This document shows positions 14,472 to 26,899 of a stretch of DNA of 64,000 nucleotides, in pieces. The position numbers were made by a program, and so were the translations under genes. The stretch is from Lepus europaeus (Eukaryota > Chordata > Mammalia > Lagomorpha > Leporidae): NCBI RefSeq assembly GCF_033115175.1, contig NC_084850.1:112947939-113011938 (forward strand), written 5' to 3'. Each line of letters opens with the position of its first letter. Positions within the stretch are counted from its first letter, which is position 1. The notes beneath the pieces are model-generated. The model made no database searches. It was not told where the DNA came from and saw nothing but the letters and a program-made list of their open reading frames with translations.

Positions 14472-14988
14472 CAATTCCACTTCTTTTGGAGGAAGTTTCC
14501 TCAGTCAGATAAGGGAACGTCAGAGAAAGCTTCTCCCTACATTTTGGGAGAAAAAGAAGATTGAGAGACTGTAGGAAGGGGTAAAGAAACTAAAGTCAGA
14601 GATAACCTTAGTTATGAGATTCTTTCTCCAGTTCAGCATGTCAAAGCACCACCCTGTGAGGAATTGTTTCCTGAATTGCAACAATTATTTAAAACACTAA
14701 GCACTAAGCTCTATAAACTTTCTTTCAGTTATATCATATTAAGAAAGATTTTAACCTACTCCTCTTTTATATCACCTTCCATTTTTAAGCAAGCCTATTA
14801 GCACTAGATTTGAGATACTACAACTCATTCAAAATGGTACATACATCTATCAGTGATAGTCAAAAAGTTAATCTGCTTTTTGCAGATTATTTTGCTAAAT
14901 TTTGCGTGGTGGACTTGATCAATATAAAATTGTTTATGAAATATAAAAATTATCAGAATTATTCAAAATAGAAATTTAAATATTTTCA

Positions 14989-15298
14989 GGGCTGGTTTTG
15001 TGGTACAGTGGGTTAAACTGCCACTTGCAACTCCAACATCGCATACCAGAGCACCAGTCGGAGTCCTGGTTGCTCCACTTCTGATCCAGCTCCCTGCTAA
15101 TGAGCCTGGGAGGTAAGTGGAAGATGGCCCTGCCATGCATGTGGGAGACCTGGATGGAGTTTCTGGCTCCTGGCTTCGGCTTGGCTCAGCCTTGGCCATT
15201 AGGGCCATTTAGAGAGTGAACGAACAGATGGAAGTACTCTCTCTCCCTCTCTCTCTCTTTCTCTGTAACTGCCTTTCAAATACATAAATCTTTAAAAA
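14989..15298 (+). mobile_element. C-type SINE
   Basis: GGGCTGGTTTTGTGG head to AAATACATAAATCTTTAAAAAG. Confidence 0.88.
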
Positions 15299-15317
15299 GA
15301 AAAAAATTAATACTTCT

Positions 15318-15649
15318 TTTTTTTTTTTTTTTGACAGGCAGAGTGGATAGTCAGAGAGAGAGACAGAGAGAAAGGTCTTCCTTTTTGCCGTTGGTTCACC
15401 CTCCAATGGCCGCTGCGGCTGGTGCATCTCGCTGATCTGAAGCCAGGAGCCAGGTGCTTCTCCTGGTCTCCCATGCGGGTGCAGGGCCCAAGCACTTGGG
15501 CCATCCTCCACTGCCTTCCCGGGCCACAGCAGAGAGCTGGACTGGAAGAGGGGCAACCGGGATAGAATCCGGCACCCCAACCGGGACTAGAACCCGGTGT
15601 ACCGGCGCCGCAAGGCGGAGGATTAGCCTGTTAAGCCACGGCGCCGGCC
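15318..15649 (-). mobile_element. Young C-type SINE
   Basis: Poly(T), GACAGGCAGAGTGGATAG, and intact head GCCACGGCGCCGGCC. The 16-bp duplication AAAAATTAATACTTCT is at 15302-15317 and 15650-15665. Confidence 0.95.
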
Positions 15650-16280
15650 AAAAATTAATACTTCTATAAAATAATATTTACATATCAATGTTACCATTAT
15701 AATTAAAACCTTTACATATAGATAACATATGTTTAATGCTTGCTTTTAAAGGAATCAAACATTGGCATGAAACTGTGGGAAACAGTACTCTGAAATACAC
15801 ACATTCACATACACTTATTGGTTTATGCTGCTCTGGAAGCTGACCCTGTTAAAGGCATTTAAGCTAATATATTGCAAAATTTTGGCAAGACACAGTTTTA
15901 CATAAAGACTCAAGCCCAAGTATTATACTTACTATGTGATCTCACGAAATATACATAAGAAAGCCTGTGTGTGAGTTAGAAGAGGGAATAAAACCAAGGG
16001 CTATGCTATCAAGTCAACAACCACAGTAAGCAAGAAGAATTTATCTCATAAGAGATTTCTGGAAAATAGGATTCAACACATACCTCCTAAGTATTGTACT
16101 AAAGAGGGCTAGCAAGTTGAGGTATTATACACCAACTATTGTCATTTAATCATTGATTTCTAGGGTTTGTGAATTCCCTGGGACCAGCAGAAAGGCCTGC
16201 TGGAGTTTCTGAAGTATTTCTGAAATACCCTAAATCAAAGAGGTGCAGATATTGGCAATCAGAGTAAAAACATCTGAGGA

Positions 16281-17235
16281 CCGTGCCTGGGGATTCCAAT
16301 TCAATCCCATCAAGGTGGCATGTACCAATGCCATCTCACTAGTCAAAGTGATCAGTTTCAGTTCACAATTGATCATAATGATAGGATTAAGAGTCAAAGG
16401 AATCACATAAACAAGACTAGTGTCTGCTAATACTAACTGACAGAATTAAAAAGGAGAGAACGATCCAACATGAGAAGCGGGATACACAGCAGACTCATAG
16501 AATGGCAGATGTCCTAAACAGCACTCTGGCCTCAGAATCAGCCCTTAAGGCATTCGGTCTGGCTAAAAAGCCCATGAGCATATTTTAGGCATGGAAAGCC
16601 AAGACACTCTGGCAAAAAACAAACAAACAAACAAACAAAAAAACCCAAAAACAACAACAACAAAAAAAACACAAAACCAAACCTAAATGAAAGATCTCCT
16701 AGAGTGAGATCCCAGCGGAAAGAATGGGCCATCAAAGAAGGAGGTACCTTTCTCTGAAGGGAGGAGAGAATTTCCACTTTGACTATGACCTTGTCTAAAT
16801 AAGATCAGAGTTGGCGAACTCAAAAGGTTTCCATAGCCTTGGCAACTCATGACAAGAGCCTAGGGTGATTACTGACGCCATAAGCAAGAGTGTCAATTGT
16901 TAAATCAACAACAGAAGCCACTGTGCACTTACTCCCCATGTAGGATCTCTGTCCTTAATGTGTTGTACTATGTGAATCAATGGTATAACTAGCAATCAAA
17001 CAGTACTTTACACTTTGTGTTTCTGTGTGGGTGCAAACTGTTGAAATCTTTACTTAATATATACTAAATTGATCTTCTGTATATAAAGATAATTGAAAAT
17101 GAATCTTGATGTTAATGGGATGGGAGAGAGAGCAGGAGATGGGAGGGTTGCGGGTGGGAGGGAAGTTATGGGAGGGAAAAAGCCACTGTAATCCAAAAGC
17201 TGGACTTTGGAAATTTATATTTATTAAATGAAAGT
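16281..17235 (+). mobile_element. LINE-1 3' UTR fragment, about 950 bp
   Basis: A 5'-truncated L1 3' UTR with an (AAAC)n/A-rich stretch at about 16615-16675 and the G-rich tract at 17115-17180. It ends TTTGGAAATTTATATTTATTAAATG. The duplication is imperfect: AAAAACATCTGAGGA (16266-16280) and AAAAAGCATCTGAGGA (17236-17251). Confidence 0.92.
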
Positions 17236-19286
17236 TAAAAAGCATCTGAGGAATGTGAATTGTCACAGATTAAAATTCTTAGTGGATAATTATCAAGTGT
17301 CTCCATTCACAGAAATTTACTCTTAAAAGATATAACTGTATATTCATTCTATGAGGTCACTGGCTTTAACTGATCTCTTTTTTCAGGACTCAGTATCTCC
17401 CCACCTAATTATACGGAAATATCAAATAACTTATCTTCTTTAAATTAATATTTGAGAAGCATAATTCTCAAATTGGCAGTGTTTGTAACAATTGAAACAA
17501 TGATCCTATAGGGAATCAGAGATATAATAGTATTGATTTATTCTTATGTTTGTTCAGTTCTACATTTGTATTTATATATGCAAAGAGATGTTGTATGGAA
17601 GTAATAGATCTACATCTTTAAAATGTTTTTGAATATTAAGATAATAGTAGTCCACCAACATGATACCAACTCAAGGTTCTTTGATACTCATGCAACAAAA
17701 ATTGACAAGAGATCAGACAACGTTTACTAGAGATTTACACTTGGACCTTAGTAAGACAGCATCATGGGAAGAGGTTGCACTGAGTGGCTTAATTGAGAGA
17801 AGTTGGGCAGGAGATTTGGTTGAATGGAGAGGCATATACCCCACTTCAATGTACACCTAGCCCACAAGTTCTGGCCGGTCCCCTTTGCACATGGAACTTT
17901 GGTTTGCACTGGGTGTTCTGCACAAGTGTGGTCCCTTCTTTTACACAGAACACACTGAAAATCACAGTGTCATTCCCTACTGCCTCCCCCAGGATGGTCA
18001 TTATACATCAGTAGTGTTGGCCTGTACTAAGCATAAGAGCAGGTTCAGAAAGTTCCCAACAGGGTATGAAGGGGGTCTTTTGCTGTTAGAGTGTGAATGG
18101 GCCATATGAGATGATTGCTGCACTGCAAGATAAGCTCAAGATTTTGTTTATCCTGTTTCTTAACCCCTGCTCTCAATATACCTTGCAGAGCTATAAGATA
18201 CTTTGTTGAAAAAACCTGAACCACAGGGCATCAAATGACATATGAACCACACTGGTCACTGGATGAACTTCTGACATTTTGGCCCAAATCTTGCCCCTAT
18301 ACCAACTCCATTTTTGGACATATAATATAAGGAGAGTCATGTAGCTGGCTCACACCAACACAAAAGAGGCAAAAACTCCCTTTATTGTTTAATTCATTAC
18401 ATCTCTTTTCCCATCTCTACCCTTTGCACTCTTCTGTATTACTTTCTTTTATAAAAGCTGTACGGGAAATCAGATTTGAGCAATGCTCCTGAGTCCTTGT
18501 TTGGCTGCCTCCTAAAAACCTTTCCACAAAAGACCATGGGTTTGGTGTTTGGATTTCCAATATGCACAGGCAAATGAACTCATCTTAGTTTGGCAACAAG
18601 TTCTCCTCTTGCTAATTATTTATTTTTTTGTTCATGATGTCAAAAACTCATATAAATATTTCATTATGGGTAATGTAGTTTGTTTTAAAATTAATTGCTT
18701 TCTTCCTAAATAATCAGCTATGTCTCATTAAAATGAAAGTGACAATATGAATTACAAAAGAAACATAAAAAACAGTGCTAAACATTTGCATAAAACATTT
18801 AAGTCAACTTAATTTACTTTAACAAATATTAGAGTGGTTGTTATGTTTACTCAATGGCATGTCACTCTGTTACATTCCTACAATTTCCACCAGGCTTTTC
18901 AGTTAATGCTTTCCTCAAAGAGAAATTATCAACACTTACAAAACAGAGAAAAAGTTTTTCTCTATTTTCTTGCAAACGTATTTCTTCTTCCACATAGTCT
19001 TACCACATGCATCTTCCACTGTGCAAGAGAATATCTTTATGCTGAAATCAAATTATTATTGTATCTTATTGAGTCTATCTCATACATGTCTTTTAGGTTC
19101 CTGTCCTATAGCTTTCACTTATCTGATGCTACTATAACATTTAAATTTGGGTTCCCATCATGTTTGCTTAATTATTATAAGGGCTTTTGAGCTGATATAC
19201 CAGATATTGGTTTCTACTCATTATGCGTACATTTCTATGCCACCCAGAATTTACATTATGTATTAGTTCTGCTCTTTGTTACTACA

Positions 19287-19590
19287 TTGAAATGCTTGAA
19301 ACACACTATTAATGAAAGAGAGAATTTTTTAGCTTATAGGTTTGGAACTGAAAATCAAAATGATAGGACACAGGTCCTGGTGAATGAGCAGGAAGTAGAG
19401 AAAAGCCAAACTCAAGCTTTTATAGCAATCCTCTCACAAGAACTCAAGAAGTCACATGAGAACTATCTTCTGAAGCCATTCTTCCCACTAGGCCTCACGT
19501 CCTAAAAGTTCCACTACCTTCCAGTAGTGCCACCCTGTAACACATGGATCTTTGAAGGGACATTCAACATCCAAACCACAGCACTTTAAT
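19287..19590 (-). repeat. Old MaLR-type LTR fragment
   Basis: Contains CTCACAAGAACTC, CACTAGGCCTCACGTCC and ATCCAAACCACAGCA, the order seen in THE1/MST-type LTRs read antisense. Diverged and partial. Confidence 0.4.
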
Positions 19591-20603
19591 AAACATTAAG
19601 AATTTACAATGTCAGGTCCTGAATTTTCTTCCAGTCATCAAATAATGTAGCTTCTGTGGTTAACAACTGACATGTGGCTGTATCAATTTATCTTCCATTG
19701 TAATCTCTTCTGTTTCTCCTTTTCTTTCTCTCTAAAATCTTGTTAAGCAAAAATATAACCTATTTATGTGATATGAAATACTCTCATAACACATGACTGA
19801 TGACAAAGAAAAATTCAGAATTCCATTCTTAATGTCATAAATATCTAAGAAACAAGTCCACTTTGTTTAAATTCAGAATACCTTTTACTTGTTACTCAAT
19901 ACTTCAGTTTTTCTTCTTTGACTAAAAATGTCGTATTGAGTTTCAAGGATATAAATATAAATATTGACAGAAATGTTATATTGATAGGTATGTTTATTCT
20001 AGGAAATATGATATTCAACACTGAGAGTCTTCTTACTAAAAACACAATAATTGGGTGAGATGATGTATTGATATGTCTATATAACAATTCTAGCTTTTCT
20101 CTGCCATTGTTCATGAGTTAGTCTGAGGCTGCTGTAGTGCATTTTACTGTCCATAGGTCAGATTTCTAGCATTAAGTTGAAAGTACAGGATGTGTTTATG
20201 AGGAGAGTTCCTGCTGAAGAAATATGTACGCTGATCTCAAGGTTTGGAGAATTCTTTCAACTAAATTTGAAATTCGGTTTACTTGCTGGAATTAATGATG
20301 GATTATTTATCAGAGAAGAAGAGGCAACTCTAGTCATCCACATGAAATGAGGTAAAGGAAATTCAAAATCACATTAATAGGAATAGTGAAAGGAAGAAAT
20401 TCAGAAATAATGAATCAAAAACCAAGACACACACAGAGAATCTCAGATTAGTTAGCCCAATTCTGTGTTTTGTTCATGAGGTAAGCTAAATTCTAACCTG
20501 GGGGAAAATATTTTGCTGTGAGTCTCAAGGCTATTGGGGGACAGAGTGCAGTAAGAATTGGGTGAACAAATGTTATCAGCAAAAAGGCCAGAAAGTAAGT
20601 ATT

Positions 20604-21080
20604 TTAGGCTTGATGGGTGTGGGTGATACCATGAGGCTGCCTGCCCTGCCCATGCAGAAGATTGAGAGGGCATGGTGTGCCATGCCTCCATGGAGGGACC
20701 CTGCAGCTTGGCTGCTTACAGGTAGCGGGGAAGCCCCAGGCATATTTCCCCCCACCCCACTCCCATCAGGTAAACTGCTCCTGGGTGTGGCCCAGGCCCA
20801 CCTGGAAAGCTACCCTAGCTATGTGACCTTCAAGCTGATTGGAGAAGCATATTGGCTCCAGTGTTGGTTCTGTCCTATAGAGTCAGTGCTACCCTGAATT
20901 ACTTATGCCCCTTCTGCCTGCCCTTTAAAAACTGTATGTGGTCATTAATAAAGCGGACATGTTCACCAAAGGTTGTCCCTGATGCTTCTTGTGGAAGAAC
21001 ACTGTTGCCCCACTCTCCCTGATGGTGCGGGCCTCGCAGGACGAGCCCACAGAAGGGCTACATGATCTTTGCCATAGCTA
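20604..21080 (+). repeat. Possible solo LTR
   Basis: Contains CCTTTAAAAACTGTATG (TATA-like), then TTAATAAAGC (polyadenylation-like), then a GC-richer end. This resembles the U3-R-U5 layout. It sits beside an old DNA-transposon-like piece (about 20570-20605, GAAAGTAAGTATTTTAGGC). Family not identified. Confidence 0.3.
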
Positions 21081-21393
21081 TGTGACTGCCACCATGATGC
21101 CAAAAGCAGCACAAACAATAGGTAAATAAGTGGATGTGACTACATTCTATTAGAAGTTGATTTAGTAATACAAGAAATGCACCAGATTTAGTACATGGAC
21201 TGTACTTTCCTGAACTCTAGACTAGAAAATAAACTTGTTTCCCCATGGGAAGTCAGCAGCATATGCCTGTATACACAAAAGGGATATTAGTTTTTATAGA
21301 AGAGCACGAAGCATCAATATTTAAAAATTAATATATCAGACATGAAGTTTTCTTCTGTCTGTAATTTTGAAATATATTCAAAATAAATGGATT

Positions 21394-21672
21394 GGGCTAG
21401 TGTTGTGGCACAGTGGGCTAAGTTGCTGTCTGCAATGTGGAATTCCATATCAGAGTGGTGATTCGAGGCCTGGTTGCTCGGCTTCCTATTCAGCTCCCTG
21501 TTAATGTACCTGGCTTGACAGTGGAAGATGATCCAAGTACTTGGACTCTGGTTTTGACCTGCCCAGTCCTGACAGACATGGCCATTTGGGGAGTGAGCCA
21601 GTGTAGGGAAGATCTTTCTCTCTGTTTCTCCCTCTATCTCCGTGTCACTCTGCCTTTCAAATAAATAAGTCT
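21394..21672 (+). mobile_element. C-type SINE
   Basis: GGGCTAGTGTTGTGGCAC head and CTTTCAAATAAATAAGTCTTAAA tail, followed by an (AAAT)n stretch. Confidence 0.88.
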
Positions 21673-21960
21673 TAAATGAATTAATGAATAAATAAATAAA
21701 TAAATGTAAGATTGATTAATGGATAAAGTAATGGATTGGTAGATGAATATGATAAGCAACTATGGTAAATGTTAATTATAGAATCTAGGTGATTAGTGAC
21801 TGGATATTACTGGTACAATATTTTTATTTTTTATATGTTTGAAATGTTAATAATGTAATGTAGGGAAAATTTTAATGTAGGACCAAATTCAAATTCCGGA
21901 AAATTTATGAAATTTTCTGAAACAATTAAAAGGCATTCCTCATTAAAATTATCATTATTT

Positions 21961-22270
21961 TGGCCGGCGCCACGGCTCACTTGGCTAATCCTCCACCTGC
22001 AGCACTGGCACCCTTGGTTCTAGTTCCGGTTGGGGTGCCGGATTCTTTGCTCCTCTTCCAGTCCAGCTCTCTGCTGTGGCCAGGGAGGGCAGTGGAGGAT
22101 GGCCCAAGTGCTTGGGTCCTGCACCTGCATGGGAGACCAGGAGAAGCAACTGGCTCCTGGCTTCGGATCGGCGCAGTGTCAGCCGTAGCAGCCATTTGCG
22201 GGGGTGAACCAACGGAAAGGAAGACCTTTCTCTCTGTCTTTCACTCACTGTCTAAATCTGCCTGTCAAAA
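21961..22270 (+). mobile_element. Young C-type SINE
   Basis: GGCCGGCGCCACGGCTCAC head to CTGTCAAAA. The 16-bp duplication AAAATTATCATTATTT is at 21945-21960 and 22271-22286. A diverged older SINE piece (minus) follows at about 22340-22455. Confidence 0.95.
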
Positions 22271-23133
22271 AAAATTATCATTATTTAAAAAATGCATCTT
22301 CCACATATGTGGCAAGACTCTAATTTATTGAGAAATCACTACTCCCTTTCAAGAACTGCAGTAGCAGGCAGCTGGATTCAGGAGCCAGAGCTGGGCATTG
22401 AACCTAGACACTCTGACATGGGTCACTGTCATCTTAACCATCAAGCCAAATATCCATTCTTGCTAAAATTATTTTAATGGAATAATATTATGACATATTA
22501 GAAATGTGTAATTTATAAAGTGGTTATATCAAAAGAATTATGCATCAATTGTATCTCAGACTAGTCATAGAATTTGCATGTTACTTCTGAGTATAATTTT
22601 TCATTTATAACAAAGTGTAAAGATTATTGCCAGAAAAAGTGAACAATAAACAGTGAAGTTAAATGTCACCTTGTTACAATCCAGTTTATAGGATATTTTG
22701 TAATTCAGAGAGTCATATCATGTATGTTTATTCTTGTGGTTTTAGAAACACACATTTTACTTTGGGTTTACATGAAAATCACACTGTGTTTTTTTTTCCT
22801 GTTAAGAATAAGCTTAAAGGCAAGTTTAATGACTTAGTCTACATATAAAGCAAAGTTAAGGCAAACCATGATAGTTACTTTACTGTATCTTAATGTTTTT
22901 CTTGAAATAAATATAACCTTTTTTTTCTCAGCGGAACAAACTATATGAAGTTAGAAAATGGCCTCTTGCCACTCACTCTGTTTGAAGAGAATAGCTGATT
23001 TGAAAGTTCTCATTGTTGCTGTTCAGATTTATTCTCATTTGAGACAGACAGAAGTATGTTTTTTGTCATTTTCAGCAAAGCATTATTTATTGATCACTAG
23101 AATCTCTGCAGATTTTTATAGCATTTATCTTTT

Positions 23134-23505
23134 TTTTTTTAAACTTTATTTTTCACTTCTGAGTTTTTTGTTTTTGTTTTTGTTTTTGACAGGCAGAGTG
23201 GACAGTGAGAGAGAGACAGAGACAGAGAGAAAGGTCTTCTTTTGCCGTTGGTTCACCCTCCAATGGCCGCTGCGGCCGGCGCACCGCGCTGATCCCAAGG
23301 CAGGAGCCAGGTGCTTCTCCTGGTCTCCCATGGGGTGCAGGGCCCAAGCACTTGGGCCATCCTCCACTGCATTCCCTGGCCACAGCAGAGAGCTGGCCTG
23401 GAAGAGGGGCAACCAGGACAGAATCTGGTGCCCCGACCGGGACTAGAACCTGGTGTGCCGGCGCCACAAGGCGGAGGATTAGCCTATTGAGCTGCGGCGC
23501 CGGCC
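23134..23505 (-). mobile_element. Young C-type SINE with long T-rich tail
   Basis: The head GCGGCGCCGGCC is intact. The tail side holds TTTTAAACTTTATTTTTCACTTCTG and (GTTTTT)n, longer than usual. The 14-bp duplication AGCATTTATCTTTT is at 23120-23133 and 23506-23519. Confidence 0.93.
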
Positions 23506-24043
23506 AGCATTTATCTTTTAAGTAAGTATATAAATCCTCAAGAAACCATAATACTTACTGTATTATGTTAAATATTTTGGCCAACCTGTGAAATATAGAG
23601 ACAGTTTATTGATGTTTCTAATTTTTGCATGTTGCTATCTCAGAGTCAATGCAAAAGGTCGCTAAGACGTAGGCAAATGTGTTAACCAATCAGGAGGAAA
23701 ACATCTCCTTTTCTTGCTCTTATCTTTTTCAAAGTTTGATGTGGTATTTACATTATTACTTATGTACCCTTGTACACAAGCAGGAGAAAATGATCCTTAA
23801 CATTTTCAAGCAGTTCAAATATTAAAAATAGCAGTTATTGAAATTTTTCTCTATATATTAACTTTACTAAAATCAGGCCAAAAGCATCTCCCTTTCACCT
23901 AGGATTCTCAGTAAGTCAACACATCACATTTGAATTAATAGTCATAATTTTCAGCTTTCATTTTAGTTTTGAATTGCAGGACAGGATGTGAAAAATGAAC
24001 AAAATAAATTAGACAAGGTAATGCTTCTCTATAAACAGTTCAA

Positions 24044-24335
24044 GTTGGGCACAAACATGTAGCCTAATGGTAAAGATGCCTGCATCTCACGTCAGAGTGC
24101 TGGGGATGAATCCTGCACTCCAGCTCCTGACTCCAGGTTCCCGTCAATGCAGAAGCTGAGAGACAGTGGTGAGGGCTCAAGAAATTGGGTGCCTGCAACC
24201 CTCATGAGAGACCTAAGTGGCATTCCCAACTCTCAGCTTTGGCCCTCGCCAACCCTGGCCATTTGGGAAGTAAGCCTATTTTGGGAGCTCTCTGTCTGTC
24301 TCTCTGTCTCTCAAATAAATAAAAACAATTAAAAT
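24044..24335 (+). mobile_element. Old C-type SINE
   Basis: The diverged head GGGCACAAACATGTAGCCTAATGG leads to the tail CTCTCAAATAAATAAAAAC. Confidence 0.65.
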
Positions 24336-24435
24336 TTTTTAAATATCCAATAATATCTCTGATTTAATTAATCCCTAAACCAAGGTAGTGCTATAAATTT
24401 GGCTAAGATTTACAGGAGCAGAAGAAAATCCTTTT

Positions 24436-24755
24436 TGTTTTTTAAAGATTTATTTATTTATTTTAAAGAGTTACAGAGAGAGAGGGTTAGACAGAGAGAA
24501 AGAGATCTTCCATTCTGTGGCTCACTTCTCAAGTGTCCACAATAGCCAGAGGTGGGCCAGGAGTCAGGAGCTTCATCAGGGTTTCTCACATGGGTGGCAT
24601 GAGCCCAAGCACTTGGGCCATCTTCCTCTGTTTTCCTCAGGCCTTTATCAGGGTGCTTGATTGGAAGTAGAGCAGCCAGGACAAGAACCAGTGCCCATAT
24701 GGGATTCTGGTGTTGTAGGCAGTGGCTTAACTCACTACTCTACAATGTCAGCCCC
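24436..24755 (-). mobile_element. C-type SINE
   Basis: TTTTTTAAAGATTTATTTATTT to the head CTACAATGTCAGCCCC. An imperfect duplication GAAAATCCTTT/GGAAATCCTTT flanks it. Confidence 0.88.
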
Positions 24756-25433
24756 AGGAAATCCTTTGTAAGGGAGCATATTTCAGATCAAGGTCACAAA
24801 GTATTTCCACAGCTATAGCCTCACTAAAATATAAGGTCACAAAAATTACACATGAAAACACAGGAAAATAAGTAAAAGAAAAATTATAAATATTAGAACT
24901 AGAACCTCAAGAACTGTAACTGTATATAGATTTTCAAATGATTTGGGGTCAGCCAATTACCATCACTATCATCAGAGCCCAAACCCTGATTGTTATTATA
25001 GAAGACAGTAAGTATTGAGTCTCACTGTACAGTCCTGGCTCTGTTAGCAATGAACTCTGTGGCCTTGGGAAAGGTACTTTTCTGTGTCTCAGTTTACCCA
25101 CTTGAACAATGAAGATAATAATAATGTCTGACATCGATGCCTTCATGAGGATGGAATTAGATTATGAGAGCACACAGCTGTTCAATTTACAAATATCTCT
25201 GTTATTCAAGTGTGCATTCCGAACCTCTCACTTTGGCTTGTGGGCAAAATAGGCCAATAAGTTAACAATTATAGTGCAGTATTTTTCTTTGCCTTAATAT
25301 AGGTGTGCATTAAAAAGTGACACTAAAATCCATAAGAAAAGCAATGATCTCTTTAAGGTGTTCAGTGAATCTTGATAGGAAAAAAGTTTTCAAGCAGAAC
25401 TGAAACTGATTAATAAGAATTTCTTAGACTCTA

Positions 25434-26441
25434 GCTCTCGCTGGCAGCCAGGCTTATGTGCTCTGGCATCTTCAGTACCTGTGGCCACCATCGATGCCAC
25501 TTGAATGCCTCTAGGCTCGTCTGTGTCTGTGGGCTTGTCACCCCAAGTAAAAAGGGAGCTGCCACACCAGCTAAGATGACAGTTACGCCAGCCAAAGCAG
25601 TGGTGACATCTAGCAAGAAGGGAGCCACACTAGGCAATGCATTGGTGTCTGCCTCGGGAAAGAAGGGTGCAGTCCTCCCAGCCCAGGGGGCAAAGAATGG
25701 TAAGAATGCTGAGAAGGAGGACAGTGATGAGGAGGATGACAGCGAGGAAGATGATGAAGAGGAGGAGGAATTTGAGTCAGCAGTGATGAAGGCAGCAGCG
25801 GCTGCCCCTGCCTCAGAGGATGAGGTTGATGAGGATGACGGTGATGAGAGTGATGACAAAGGGGAGGAGGAGGAAGATGACTGTGAAAAAGAAGCTATGG
25901 AGAGCACATCAGCCAGAGGAAAGAAAGCTCCTGTGAAAGCTAAGAGTGTAGCTGAGGATGAGGACAAAGACAAGATGATGAGCACGTGGAAGACGACCAT
26001 GAGGACGAGGACGAGGATGAGGAGGAAGATGAAGACGAAGATGGTAAAGACGAGGAGGAGGAGAAGGAAGAAGATCCTGTCAAAGAATCGCCTGGAAAAT
26101 GAAAGAAGGAAATGACCAAACAGAAGGCAGCTCCTGAAGCCAAAGAACCAACAACATCTTCCAATCTGTTTGTTGGAAACCTGAATTCTAGCAAATCTGC
26201 TCCTCAATTAGAAACTGCTATCAGTGACGTTTTTGCTAAAAACGATCTTTCTGTTGTGGATGTCAGAATCGGCACAACTAGGAAGTTTGGCTATGTGGAT
26301 TTTGACTCTGCTGAAGACCTAGAAAAAGCCTTGGAACTGACTGGTTCAAAATCTTTGGCAATGAAATTAAACTGGAAAAACTGAAAGGAAAAGATAGGGT
26401 TGAGATTTGAGAACACTTTTGGCCAAAAATCTCCCTTACAA
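25434..26441 (+). pseudogene. NCL: Nucleolin processed pseudogene, 5' part
   Basis: An intronless copy of nucleolin mRNA: 5' UTR-like start (about 25434-25530), basic TPAK/KKGA repeats, the Asp/Glu-rich acidic tracts (about 25710-26090), then the first RNA-recognition motif (NLFVGNLN, KFGYVDF). It is broken. A deletion removes the start codon and N-terminus between the UTR and the KKGA repeats, a TGA interrupts the frame at about 26100-26102, and there are frameshifts after the first RRM (about 26350). The provirus interrupts it at 26441, within the start of the second RRM (KNLPYNV). The functional gene makes a nucleolar ribosome-biogenesis and RNA-binding protein. This copy has no coding role that I can see. 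Confidence 0.93.
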
Positions 26442-26852
26442 TGTCCCGACCCGCGGGACAGCAACTGGGGTCGAGTACCTAGAAGGAGAAATGAGAGGGG
26501 CAGGAGACACAAGGATGGCAGCAAGACAAGTGCTGATCAAGCTGCAACTTTATTTTTTGAACTGCTCACTATATATCATTGAGGCATGGGAAAGAGGAAG
26601 GGCTTGTCTTCGCTACTGCAGTGCTGACGCAATCAAGAAAAACCCGCGGGGCCCTATTACGGGAAGGGGCCCTGTTACGGGAAGCTACAAGATTAGGGAA
26701 GGGGGGTAGGGCGGTTACAGGCGCATGGCTTCTACAAGATTAGGGAGGGGGGCAGGGCGGTTACAGGCGCATGGCTTATAGTACATTTTATCTGACACGC
26801 CAGGTTTTTCTATTACCAAGAGGTAAGGCCACCTACTGCATGGTCCCTGACA
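26442..26852 (-). repeat. 3' LTR of the betaretrovirus-like provirus (411 bp)
   Basis: Identical by eye to the 5' LTR. TATA-like motif at 26569-26577, AATAAA (minus strand) at 26549-26554, and U3 tandem repeat at 26685-26777. It is preceded on the coding strand by the polypurine tract and followed by the TTACAA duplication at 26436-26441. Confidence 0.95.
26685..26777 (-). repeat. U3 tandem duplication, likely enhancer repeat
   Basis: Two adjacent copies, 26685-26731 (47 bp) and 26732-26777 (46 bp), both start CTACAAGATTAGGGA and end GGCGCATGGCTT on the plus strand, with two or three differences. The same pair is in the other LTR at 34963-35055. Tandem U3 repeats are a usual form of retroviral enhancer. 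No specific factor site is claimed. Confidence 0.8.
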
Positions 26853-26854
26853 TA

Positions 26855-26866
26855 TCCCCCTTCTTT
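26855..26866 (-). promoter_or_regulatory. Polypurine tract
   Basis: The coding strand reads AAAGAAGGGGGA, then AT, then the TG of the 3' LTR. This purine run immediately before U3 is the expected primer for plus-strand DNA synthesis. Confidence 0.9.
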
Positions 26867-26899
26867 ATCAATTTAAGAAGGATAGCTGTGGTTTAGGCC

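Larger units (their letters stand above)
17252..21393. other. No gene seen outside the listed repeats
   Basis: AT-rich. The 118-codon frame at 18834-19190 has no recognisable domain and no supporting context. Confidence 0.5.

Noticed and set aside
25431-26207. 258-codon minus-strand frame rich in Ser, Phe and Leu
   Set aside because: It is the reverse reading of the nucleolin acidic (GAG/GAT) tracts. Poly-Ser is the expected shadow, and no start context or domain supports a gene.
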